In this document: one piece after another, positions 24,101 to 34,061 of the stretch
Layout of the letters: each line of letters starts with the position of its first letter
How positions within the stretch are numbered: position 1 is the stretch's first letter
Assembly (NCBI GenBank): GCA_030063045.1
Contig: JAQSEB010000064.1
Location: 1,612,001 to 1,676,000 of the forward strand
Direction: 5' to 3'
Length of the DNA: 64,000 bases
Source: Pratylenchus scribneri
Taxonomy: Eukaryota > Nematoda > Chromadorea > Rhabditida > Pratylenchidae
The notes under the pieces: generated by a model
What the model was told of the DNA's origin: nothing
Database searches by the model: none
The model's input: the letters and a program-made list of their open reading frames with translations, nothing else
Position numbers and translations under genes: made by a program

Positions 24101-26076
24101 ATAATATAATTAATAAGGCAAATATCCATTGATTAGCACAATTGCAAAGGAATTGGGCGGTGGGGCGAATATTCCCCAAATACCAGTTTCGGTATTGGGA
24201 AAGGAAAAGGCAGACAAATTTTATTAAATTTTCTTAAAAAATAATTTTATTTAGCCCTCAACTCCATCAATGCCCTCAGCAATCACACAAAAACCGCCTC
24301 CCCAAATTATTCCACAAAATTTCACATCTTTACCCGGACGAGTAAAATAAATTTAACTATTTAATTAAGAATTAATTTTTAGCCAAATCAACCATATGGA
24401 CTTGGCCAAGGTCCATTGTTTCCAAATGGCCAAACATTGGACACAATGCTTTGTTTTGGACAACGCGATGGATTCAGAGCATTTCCAACAACAAATTCGG
24501 CTTCCCAAATGGAAGAATTCATTTTATGCCTTGCGGGTAAGTAGAAAAGGTAGAAATGAGGAAGATAGTTGCGGAATGGTCTAGTGGTTTTGTCCTTTGA
24601 GGAATTCCTTGTGCTCTGAATGTTTGACCCCCGCCTAGTTTTTTAATTTTTATTTTTAATAAAATTATAATTTGGATATTTTTAATTATTACTATACTCA
24701 GAAATGATCAATTTTATTTTCCCGAATGAAAGAATTTATTTTATTTTTATGCCTAGTGGATAAATTAATTAATTCTAGAATATTTATAAGTGATAATTGT
24801 GGGAGGAGGACAGATGCGGTGTGGTATAGTGGTTTATCCATTGAGGAATTTCGGAGAAATTAAAAGTTCAGCTCTCTTTTAGTTTTTTAATTTTTTTAAA
24901 AATACAAATTTTGTATTTTTAATTAAAATAATATTTACATATACATATGCAGAAAAAATCACAATTCTAATTTTAAAAAATATTTCACCAATAAATTCGG
25001 CTTCCAAAAATTGAAGAATTTATTTTATGCATTGAATATTATAATATAAGCGAAAATGTAGAGGAGAAAAGGTTGTAGCGTAATGGTCTAGTGGTTTATT
25101 ATTGAGGAATTCCAAATGAACTATAAAAGTTCGACCCCCGGCTACGTTTTTATAATTTTTATTTAAAAAAAAATTATAATTTGGATATTTTTATTTATTA
25201 CTACACTGAAAAAAATTAATTTTAATTTTTTAACCACTAATTTACCATCTTTTACAATATCAAGGACGACCATATCGAATGTGGTGCCCAAAAGGATTGC
25301 AATTCAGCGCAGCACTTGGCCATTGCATTTTTGTGAATATTCCCAATTTTACGTATTAATTGTTCCCAATTATTTAAGCCATCTTCCCTCTCATCCATTG
25401 TCTATGCTAGCTCATTGGATTTGGAACGTTCCCAGCGCACCACTCCATTCGGTGGCCATCAGCCAAATATCAATGGATTCCCACATTCTTCGCCCTCTTC
25501 CCCATATTATTCCGCTTTGTTCACTTTGAACACTCCAAAACCATCAAATCCAAGCAAAAACACGGAAGGGGCACAGCCAAAGGGCAAAAGTTGGTTATTA
25601 GGGATGGAAAGTTAAATAAAATGAATTGATATTTTTGAATTTGTTTGCACCGTTGATGGCTATTTTGCCGATCCAAGCAGCTGCTACCATTTCTATCGTT
25701 GCGTTGGCCCAATCGCATATCGGTAATATTTATATTATCCAAAAATGGATACTTCTTAACTATGTCTCCAAATTTTTTTTTGAATGAAGGGTTCCCACTT
25801 TCCATATAGGTGAATAAGATTAAGGCTACGGTTTACGGATACGTGATAGGATAACCTAATCCCTAAAGAGCATAATCCTATACCGGACCACCCATGGGGT
25901 TTACGGTTACCTTTCCCTAGTTGACGCAAAAAATCCGGAGAGAGATAATTAAGAAGTACCCAAAAATACCTAAAAATATTTCAAATTAATCCGGCAGATT
26001 CGATTGTCCACCCGGACTTCAATTCGACAAAAAGCTTTCAATTTGTGATCGGCCAAATGAAGTGAATTGTATTTGA
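21161..26076 (+). CDS. GH18 chitinase with chitin-binding modules
   Basis: Seventeen exons give about 632 aa: 21161-21363, 21406-21478, 21938-22020, 22065-22197, 22242-22366, 22995-23118, 23168-23240, 23282-23391, 23434-23556, 23969-24062, 24118-24191, 24255-24341, 24383-24536, 25265-25332, 25379-25589, 25638-25722, 25998-26076. Signal peptide 1-20. The GH18 barrel shows [16 protein letters not shown], the complete catalytic motif FDGIDIDWE (D141, D144, D146, E148), [21 protein letters not shown] and [13 protein letters not shown] Pro-rich linker, a CBM14-like module (CFGQRDGF ... MWCPKGLQF ... HCIF), a Ser/Thr/Pro linker and a second CBM14 ([23 protein letters not shown] ... CPPGLQF ... VNCI, six Cys) follow. 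It should hydrolyse chitin of eggshell, cuticle or food; C. elegans cht-1 is the likely relative. Intron 4 has a GC donor. Intron 11 could use GT (24192) or GC (24210). Intron 15 lacks AG and would end at TG. Confidence 0.9.
21515..21895. repeat. Foldback family B in chitinase intron 2
   Basis: Contains AATTGGCTAATTCC at the left and CTAGCTTATTCTGGAATTAG at the right. The middle shares ATGAGATTTCAATTTCGGAC with 28350-28700 and 53005-53245, so it belongs to a dispersed family. Confidence 0.6.
22572..22750. repeat. GC-rich foldback in chitinase intron 5
   Basis: Outer mirrored ends TTAGAGACCGGC ... GCCGGTCTAATT enclose dense GCGGGATT/ATCCCGC words (TTTTGCGGGATTTGGCGGGA). The base composition is unlike the AT-rich surroundings, which points to an inserted element. 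It has no coding frame. Confidence 0.65.
24484..25260. repeat. Three tandem ~250-bp units with tRNA-like cores
   Basis: The 3' edge of chitinase exon 13 plus its downstream intron is repeated three times. The units begin near 24484, 24722 and 24985. Each has a degenerate copy of the AATTCGGCTTCCAAA...GAAGAATTTATTTTATGC exon edge. A tRNA-like core follows at 24568-24637, 24811-24881 and 25072-25146, then the tail AAATTATAATTTGGATATTT. In the best core, TGGTCTAGTGGTT resembles the internal A box and GTTCGACCCCCGGCTAC the B box and acceptor side. The 5' GTAGC could pair with the 3' GCTAC. Only the first exon edge can be coding. Confidence 0.65.
25745..25960. repeat. Foldback family copy in chitinase intron 16
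   Basis: Shares CATGGGGTTTACGGTTACC, TTTCCCTAGTTGACGC and GGATAACCTAATCCCTA with the Nup62-intron copies. It lies between the two exons of the last CBM14 module. Confidence 0.55.
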
Positions 26077-26205
26077 ATATTTAAATGCAATAAAATGAAT
26101 TTTTCGCTATTATACATTCCATTTAATCAATATTCAATTATTTCATACATTTTTTTTTGCAATATTGAAAGACAAAAAACAATTTGTAAAAATATTATTC
26201 AATTT

Positions 26206-29200
26206 TCATGTCAAATCTGCGGAAGTAGTCGGCAATTTTCGATTTTTACTTTCCCTCAAAAACATTGTCAAAATAGCACCAACCAAAGCCATACTCCCAT
26301 AAATGGTTAATTGCATTTCACGGGACTGAAAATATACCAAAATAATTATTTTAATTTATTTTTGACCATTTGTTTGACAAATGGCACAAAAGTGGCCCCA
26401 AAACGGGAGGCAGCAACGCAAAAACCAATTCGTGAATTCCTCGACATTGTTGGGAATAATTCGGTGGCAAAAACGAAAAGCGAAGTGAATGAACATGAAA
26501 TGGCAAATTTGCCCAAAAGCCACATGGCCAAAGTGAGCCATTCATTTGATGGAGGTTGAATTTGGCATTGTTGGCGATGATCATTGAAGGCAATCATGAA
26601 ATAGGCAAATGCGGCAATCAAATGGGCCAGGAAACTTTTAAATTGAATTTTGTGAAATGTTTGGTATTTAATTTGGCGAAAAAAAACATTGAAAATAACG
26701 AAAAGTTGTAACGGTTTAATTTAATGGTTTTTTTCAAAATCAATAAACCTTAAATCTATACCCAATCGATAGGCCACATCAAGACACGTCGATTTATATA
26801 AAATTTGTCATAGTTTGATAAATAATTAAGGGTTTTAAACCGATCAAACAATCTCAGTTTTAAAATTAAGTTAGAAATAACTAAATCTAAGCCAAAACAT
26901 AATCAAATGATGCGACTTTATGTGATTTCTCAATTGAGTATATGGTTTGGGAATTGGGAGACTAGGACAAACCATTAAACCGCTAAAATCTTTTCGCCAT
27001 TTTCACTGCTCCATTTAAAATATTTCCAAATAGAAATGAAAAATGAGTTCGAATTTAGGGGTATAATAAATACCTGTCCAAAAGCAATGGGGAAAATAAA
27101 TATGATGGAATTTCGATGATTCCAACCCAAATGTAATTCAAATAAATGTCGCCAACCAATTTTGTGCTGAACAAACTTAGCCCATAATAAATGTAACAAT
27201 CACAAATCCTGTTGAAAATAAATGAGTGCACAAAATCAGAATTAAATAAATTTACCAAAGATAGGCGAACAAAATTGTGTAAATGAAAAGCAAATGCTGG
27301 GAATTGATGCCGCCGCTGGCACTGGAAGAGAGAAAGGGGTTATTTAAGCGATGTTCGATCTAGTACTTTCATTTCATTACTGTAAGTGTAAGTTGGTTAA
27401 TTCTATTGAGTATTGACCATAATTCAATAAGGAAGAAACCAATTTAGGAAATGCCATTAGAATTCAAATAAACTGCTTTTTATTAAAAGTCCCTTAAAAG
27501 TGGCTTTTCAATAGAAACTTAAACAACTAGTAAAATAAGCGAAATTTATAAAAATATTAAAGACATATATGATATATAAAAATAAAGAATTAAAAATTTT
27601 AATTTTAAAATGTTAAAAAAATTAAAATTCTATAGATCACTTTTGACTTTCCAATTTAGAATTTAATATCGTTTTTCCAAATAATAAGATATTTATTTAT
27701 TAAGCTATTGATAAAAGAATGGAAATGGACCGTACAAGACAGGCTAATCTTCCCCATTCTTTTAAATAATTGGTACCTTTTACTTTTGGCGGAATATTCC
27801 AACGAATTTTCTGCAACAATTTGATTGCCCAAAATCATTAAATGTCCATCCGGTTGTTGCACAATTTGTTGTGTTCCAAATATTCTTAAATTAAATTAAT
27901 TAATTTATAAACAAAATTGCATTTTACCTTGCAAATTTATTTGCTGGATTAATCCAAAATTGAATAATTTCATCATTCTTTTTGGTAGCCGAAAGCCAAT
28001 ATAAACTTTCGGGTAAAATTCTTAAAAATTCAGTTAAAATAAATTTAAATCAAATTTATTTTGATTTGGACTTTAAATAAAGAAGGCCAAAAATTGTGGA
28101 AGGAACTGAAGCGCAAAATGCAAGCCATCGCCAATTTGGAAGGAAATAGGCCATTGGGCCAATTGCGCAATAGCCAAGCACCCAACAACATCCGCCTATC
28201 AATGCCGTATAGGAACGAAGTGAGGGCGAAATGGATTCATAGGCAAAAACCCAACAAACAATTCCGACACCCTTTTTAGAATAATTTTATTGTGAATTTA
28301 TATTAAAGAAAATATTGAAAATGGTTAAATTTAGGAATTTAACAAAGGATGGCTTTAAATTTTCGAAATCTTGGCTTCTAGGTAATCTATAGATTTGAAA
28401 ATAGGTTTATTCGGTTAGGCATGGTCGATTCTCGATTAAGTCTATGAAATTTCAATTTCAAACCGATATTAAGTCCTAGGCAAAAGTTGTAAACCAAAAC
28501 CGGTTTGGGTTTAAACAACGGTTCAACTTTTTAAAACAATCTGAATGATATGAGATTGAAATTTTAGAGATTAAAATCGACAATACCGAATTGAATGAAC
28601 CTATTCTCAAAATTTTTACGAAATCTAGAAGTAGCGGATATTGACAAATTACTAGCCCAGGATCTGAAAAATTCTGAATATATAAATTTCCAATATTTCC
28701 CATTTATTTAATTTATAATTTGGGGAACAAACTGGCCAAAAGACGCCTTGCAAAAATCGAAGTGCCAAAAACCATTCCACGGATGGCACAAATGCGGAAA
28801 TGCACCCGAAAAGGCCATTCAAAATTAAACTGAAACAAAGGACAGGGCGACGACCTTTTCTAAATTATAAAATTTGATAAAATTGGATGATGGAATGAAC
28901 CGATCCGATAAATTGGGCAATACGATGGCCCCAATGATCACTCCCACCAAATACATTGTAGTTGAAAGTTGAGGAATATTGATGAAATGAGAGGCATTGG
29001 CAAGGCCAAATTCCTCGGTGAGCGTTCCATTCAGGAGAAATTCATCACAGGAGGAATCTATAAATTTGATTAATTCATTTTTCAAATGAAAATGTTTAAT
29101 TTATGTCTAATTTGCCTTTTCCCAGGGATGAAATTCGTGAACTCGAATTTTATGCATTTATTCAAGTGAATATTAATTTGCCTAATTTGTCCTTTTCAAA

Positions 29201-31627
29201 TAATGAAATTATGACCTGAATTTTGAGCATTTAATTAATTTAAATGAATATAGTTTTAAATTTAATAAATTTAATAACATTATATAACCACGAATGGGAT
29301 AAAATGATTAAAGAAAGAATTTGTCAATTTGATAGAAATTGCAAAAAATTAGGAGCTTAAAAAAAGAAGAAAAGTCAAAATCTGTAGCTTTAATTTTATG
29401 GCCATAATTTTCTGGCCAATTAAAATCAATCATTTTGATAACAAATACTCCAAAGAAAAAGGATAATCGAATGGTATAAAACTATTATTAATAGCTTAAA
29501 AATTTGCTGAGATTTTGATAATTGCCTAAAATTGCGTGTGTAATTCCATTTTCACACAAAAAATATTTATTTGTGCCTAATTTTTCCATTTCCCAAATTT
29601 GATTTTATCCCAAAAATTACTTTCCAATTTTCATTATTTATTATAAATTTGAAGAATATTTGTTTCTATTTTTTATTGTCCTCCTCCACTCCAATTTATT
29701 ATTATTCATTTGTATTCCAATTTCATTGAAAAGAATATTCCCAAAATATTCCAATTTATCATTTCCCTCGTAAAAATGGATGGAAATAAAGAGGGTGGAG
29801 GATGTCCTCGTGAGAGCACAATTCCCCCTCTCAGCTGTGCTATTCGGGGAGAGGTTTTGGCCAAAAATTTAGTTCGTAAACAAGTGCAAAAGGGAGCGAA
29901 AGAGGGAAGGAAAGGAGGGCTGTTTACGAATAAAATTCCCCTTTTTGAGGAGTACAAAAAAAAGATAAGAGGAGGGAATGGAGGATAAATATAAATATAG
30001 TGGCAGCTGCCTTGGAAAGAACAAAAGCAGAGGCAAAATTGGTACCAGCCGAGAAAAATAGATGGACATTGGACACAAAATGGGAAAAGGTGAAGGATTT
30101 CATGAGGAGGAGAGGGCGGAGCAAACAACTGGCAAAACTACTTTTTTCCATTTTACTCACAAATATAAATATAAATAGGCAGCTGGGAAAAAAGTAGTTG
30201 AGCCATTTTGGCAGCAAATTTTAGGCCAACTTCACATTTTAGCTTTTTCGTTTGCATTTTTTATTGTAACTATTGAATTCAAAAGTTTAAATGGCCTTTA
30301 TAAAATATAAATATATTCCCTCTATTAGAAACCCATGGGATTATAAGCTTCTAGTTCCCAAAAATAGGCAAAATTTGGGGTCTAATTCTGTATCTGTCGA
30401 CATTTTTGAACAAACTAGAGTGAGTCCAATGGTACAAAAAAATTCAGTAAAAAATTTTTTAAAGTTGTTCCAAGAGATCTCTTTTAAAGAAGAAATGCGG
30501 TAATTTTCAGATTTTGAATTTGAATTTACAAAAAATGTCAACAAATCAACAACAAACGGAACGAAAGGAGGCATTCCGAATGCATGGAGTCATTGACCCG
30601 GGATGGAGGCCGCCGAATCTTTCAGGTAGGAAATGTTCAATAAAAATGGAATTAATTTCCAATTTTCCCTTTTTAAGAACGCTCGCGGACAATTTCGACC
30701 GATTCAAGTGGTTCTCTTGAGTATGTTCCGAATATTTCTTTAATAAATCCAAATAAATTCATTTTCAGTTCCCCAACAAAGGAACGCCGTTTTAGCTTCA
30801 CTGAGAAATTATTCGGCGTTGGAGGAAGACGCCCATCGGCTTCGGAGGAAATGAAAAGTGTTCCGGAAATCAAGGAACAGTCCAATATAACCCAGGTAAA
30901 TTGGAAAATGTTTTTATCTTAAAAATATTTCCAATTTACAGAATGCCGACTTCCAAAAATTCCTGAAGCGAGAGAGGAAGATTTTGGGCAATGGTGAATG
31001 GCAATGAACAATGGGAAAATACGGGATGAAAATGAGAAAATATGAGGGTCAAAGAAATGGACAATTTTGATAGAAAATTACAAAAAATGACTAAAATTTT
31101 CTAAATTAATTTGTAAATGATTTGTATATTTATTTTATTATTTAATTAATTAAATATTCCCATCCAATTATTTTTAATCGTTTTAATAAAATATTGAATT
31201 TGTTATAAAAATTAAAAACTGACCATCAATTTTTGAGCAATTTGTTTGTTGTGCATTTTTGTCGTCGAAATTTCTGAATATTTTGTTGCAATGTGCCGGA
31301 ATATCGGCCATAAAAAATGTGGAGGCCATCATTGGCATTGCGGCCAATGCCCAACAAAATGTTGTGGCCAACCAAATTAGCAGGAGGAAAACATTTTTTG
31401 GACCTTAAATTTGGAAAATAAATCAAAATAAAATTTAATTAAAAATTTGAAATAAATTTTAAAATTTAAAAATTTTTTTTAAAAATTTGAAATTCACCAA
31501 AAGCCGTCAAAATTTCATTGGCATTCAATGTCCTTCCATTTTTATTTTCCATTTCAATTTCTTCCTCATTTTTGTGCCCAACAAGTTTAGCCTGCGAATC
31601 CAAATCCGTTTCATTTTCAATTTCCAT
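26206..31627 (-). CDS. SLC22/OCT-like organic ion transporter (MFS)
   Basis: Eleven exons (31627-31498, 31403-31224, 29057-28901, 28859-28733, 28271-28072, 28020-27928, 27884-27777, 27321-27256, 27208-27074, 26634-26367, 26325-26206) join in phase to 527 aa. An acidic cytoplasmic lead is followed by TM1 (VFLLLIWLATTFCWALAAMP) and an extracellular loop with several Cys and CDEF. The MFS loop 2-3 signature is spread over two exons as LSDRKGRRPVLC. FLQGVFWPG, WVFAYESISPSLRS, NWRWLAF and ILPESLYWL are typical of the OCT branch. The second half has WVGIIEIPSYL and FATELFPTMSR. It should move small organic ions or zwitterions at the plasma membrane; the substrate is unknown. The usual second GRRP after TM8 is missing (LLLDRSFLAHL). 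Intron 2 is 2.2 kb and hosts a separate gene on the plus strand. The 3' end faces the chitinase gene. Confidence 0.87.
26705..26992. repeat. Foldback element in transporter intron 9
   Basis: Inverted ends ACGGTTTAATTTAATGGTTT and ACCATTAAACCGC enclose AT-rich sequence, including GACACGTCGATTTATAT. It is MITE-like, with no coding frame. Confidence 0.6.
28350..28700. repeat. Foldback family B in transporter intron 4
   Basis: Shares AATTTCAATTTCAAACCGAT, CTAGGTAATCTATAGATTTG and the ACCTATTCTCAAAATT phrase with the copies at 21515-21895 and 53005-53245. Confidence 0.55.
30341..30510. repeat. Foldback family C, copy 1
   Basis: Contains AAAATTTGGGGTCTAATTCT followed by GACATTTTTGAACAAACTAG. The same phrase order occurs at 50520-50760 and 57485-57718, where clear inverted ends are seen. 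Confidence 0.5.
30535..31007 (+). CDS. Small Ser/Arg-rich protein nested in transporter intron
   Basis: Exons 30535-30625, 30678-30720, 30769-30895 and 30942-31007 join in phase to 108 aa. All introns are 45-55 bp with GT-AG ends. The protein starts MSTNQQQTERKEAFRMHG and has a WRPPN segment. A Ser-rich part follows (RTISTDSSGSLDSP), then a basic patch RRFSFTEKLFGVGGRRPSAS and a C-terminal charged helix (FQKFLKRERKIL). RRFS and RRPS look like possible basophilic kinase sites. There is no signal peptide or membrane segment, so it should be cytoplasmic or nuclear. I do not recognise a family. The gene lies wholly inside intron 2 of the opposite-strand transporter. Four consistent exons argue that it is real; additional 5' exons cannot be excluded. 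Confidence 0.6.
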
Positions 31628-32129
31628 TGAATTAATTTAAATCTAAAATTATTAAATTTACATATTTTTTAAATGAATCGATGGAATAAAATTGAATATA
31701 AAAATGGGAAAGCTGGGAAAATGAAAGGCCATATTTTATGTTGAGATTGAGACAAGAAGGCCAATTGGCCAGCAGCAAAAGCACACAAGTCGATAATTGT
31801 TGTGAAAATATAATAAAATGTGCTTTGAGGAATATAATGGTGGGGGAATTTTACGAATACAAAGTACGGAATGCTGTGGGAGAGGAAAAAGTCACCGGTA
31901 ACACAAAATGTTGCGAATTTTTTAAAATTAATTTTTCGAGTAAAATTAATTTAGAAGAAATGGAAAAAATGATGGCAAATTTTTAAAAATTATTTATAAT
32001 TAATAAATTATCTAATCAAAAATAAATTATTAAAAATTTATCGAATTTTTATTCCTTTATAAATATTAATAATTTTATTCGATTATATTGGCCAAAAAGA
32101 TTATAAAAAATGAACTTATTCTATTTGTA

Positions 32130-32248
32130 AATCGATGAAAAAAAACATGATTTTAGGTAATTTTAGGGTTCACCAATTTTTGGGGGGAACTTTAAGGTAA
32201 TTTTGGTGGGAAAAAATCTGGACCCAGTCGACCGAAAAGTACCAAAAA
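32130..32248. repeat. Foldback family D, partial copy
   Basis: Contains AAATCGATGAAAAAAAACAT, a TTTAGGTAATTTTAGG phrase and GGGAAAAAATCTGGACCCAG before a GTACC. The same order occurs at 41660-41885, 52450-52665 and 59165-59355. Confidence 0.5.
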
Positions 32249-33141
32249 AAATTATTTTATAATTAAAAAATTTAAAATTTTCCCTTACTAATTTTTCAAT
32301 TATATCGACCCAAAAGATTACAAAGAAAATGAGACAAAATTATGATTTAAAAAAGAAATTAACAAAAATACAATAAAAATTTATAGATGAAGTCCAAAAT
32401 CCAATTCATCACGAAAAATTATTCCAAATTCCTTAAACTAAAATATTCACCTGCCGGCTCATTTCCAAAGCATCTTCCCCCACCTTTATTTCCTTTTCCT
32501 TCCAAGGAAAACACACCAATTTCCCCGCATTTGTCCCATTCCCATTCTCCCACATTTGGCCACAAAATGTGCCAATGCCAAATAACCCTTCCTCCCTCCT
32601 CCCATAATTCTCATCCAATCGACCAGCAGTCCGACTGCTGTTGGGTCGGTTGTCGGTCGGCCGTCCCAAGCCCTGCAATTTTGTTTGTAGCCGCAGTTTT
32701 AAGGTCAAAGACAGGCAAAGGTAAGGCGCACAACGCACACACCTTTGGGGCTGCCTTGGGCCCAGAATATGTATATTTTGCACACTCCTCGATGGCTTCC
32801 TTATGGGATTTTATGGTGGTGGGCAAAGCATCTGCTGCGCTGGAAGGAGGCAAATTGGCAATTTTGGCTCAAATATTCCCATTTCCATAAAATTTTTAGC
32901 TATGATTTTCCTCTTTTTGGGAGAATTTTTCCCTTGAAAATTACACAAAATTAAATATATATTTTCCCTTTAAAAAATCAATCTTTGCAACAAAAAGTGT
33001 GCCATTCTGTGTCACAATGGCACTTTGGCTTTAAAGGGAAGGTGGTGGGGTTGTTCTTTTGAAAATTTGGCCAAGAATGAGGCCAATGCTCAAAAGCCAA
33101 AGAAATGGATGGCCTCATTCTGCTGCTGTTGTCAAAAATAG

Positions 33142-33312
33142 GGCTGTCCAAAGTCGGTTTCGGTTCAAAAAATCGACGTATTTTAAAACCAAAATATGGA
33201 ATTTTTTGCTTATAAACGAAAATATAAGAAACCGAAAGCCGACATTTTTTCAAAAACCGAAAAACTGGTTTTAAAACCGCCTTTACAATACCGACTCTGG
33301 ACGACCCTATTT
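33142..33312. mobile_element. Short hAT-like non-autonomous element
   Basis: Ends TAGGGCTGTCCAAAGTCGG and CCGACTCTGGACGACCCTA are inverted copies with few mismatches. The inside carries AAACCGAAA-type blocks in mirrored order. A relative lies at 58565-58735. Confidence 0.65.
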
Positions 33313-33407
33313 AAAAATTAGGAATAAAGCCATTTTAACCAAACAAAATAATTTTTATCAAAAGGGAGTCTATTAATTTAAAAAAAATAATCAATTTACC
33401 CAATTCA

Positions 33408-33600
33408 TTCGTGTTGAAAAATAATCATTTTTTGAGGCCATATAAGCTGGCCAAATCAGACCTCTAAGAATCCCTAACCCTTAGCTTCTAATCCCATCCT
33501 GCTCTGAACCTAACCCTGAGCCCTAATAGCTAATATCTAGTTATGGCCAAGTTTTATGGCCTCAAAAATATAATATTTTTCGACACGAAAGAATTTGGAT
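33408..33600. repeat. Foldback family A, copy 2
   Basis: Mirrored ends GTGTTGAAAAATAATCATTT ... AATATTTTTCGACACGAAAG, with inner GAGGCCATATAAGCTGGCC and TGGCCAAGTTTTATGGCCTC. Confidence 0.8.
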
Positions 33601-34061
33601 AAATTCATTCTTTTTTTGTAAATTAATCTTTTTTTATTAAAATATGAAATTCTTCTCAAAATATTTTTCCCTCTCCCCAAAGTTTGTCTTTTTTTATTTT
33701 TATATAGCAAAAAAAACAGAATTAATCATAATTGGTAATAAAGTAAACAGAAAATTGTCACTAATAGAGTCTAGAGTGTACCCAGCTAAAGTTTTGGGTT
33801 CATTGGCATTGGCAAACACAATTTACCCGGCATTGGCTTTTGGCTGCTCTGTACATTTTTTCTTTCTTTTATTAATTAAAAATTTCCGCGCGCCGGCGCA
33901 CCTTTCCCTTTTAATTTGGCGAATTTGTCCAATTTTGGTTTTCCACTCACGATATTCCACACTATAATTTATTGTTTACTTGGCTAAATCATTTTCGGAC
34001 ATATTAAAAAATTATTTTCCCATAATTTGTTGAACTTTTCAGAGGAATATTGATTAATTTT

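Larger units (their letters stand above)
31628..34061. other. Intergenic with repeats, no supported gene
   Basis: An 82-codon plus-strand frame at 31738-31986 starts with ATG but has no recognisable motif. Around 32430-32900 frames are open on both strands without splice partners. The repeats at 32130-32245, 33142-33312 and 33408-33600 are listed separately. Confidence 0.4.

Noticed and set aside
24568..25146. Functional tRNA genes in the chitinase intron.
   Set aside because: Box A and box B resemble tRNA, but the arms and anticodon stem do not fold cleanly in the three copies; a tRNA-derived repeat is more likely.
32387..32890. Overlapping frames of 80-167 codons on both strands.
   Set aside because: No splice chain, motif or signal peptide; frames oppose each other over the same bases.
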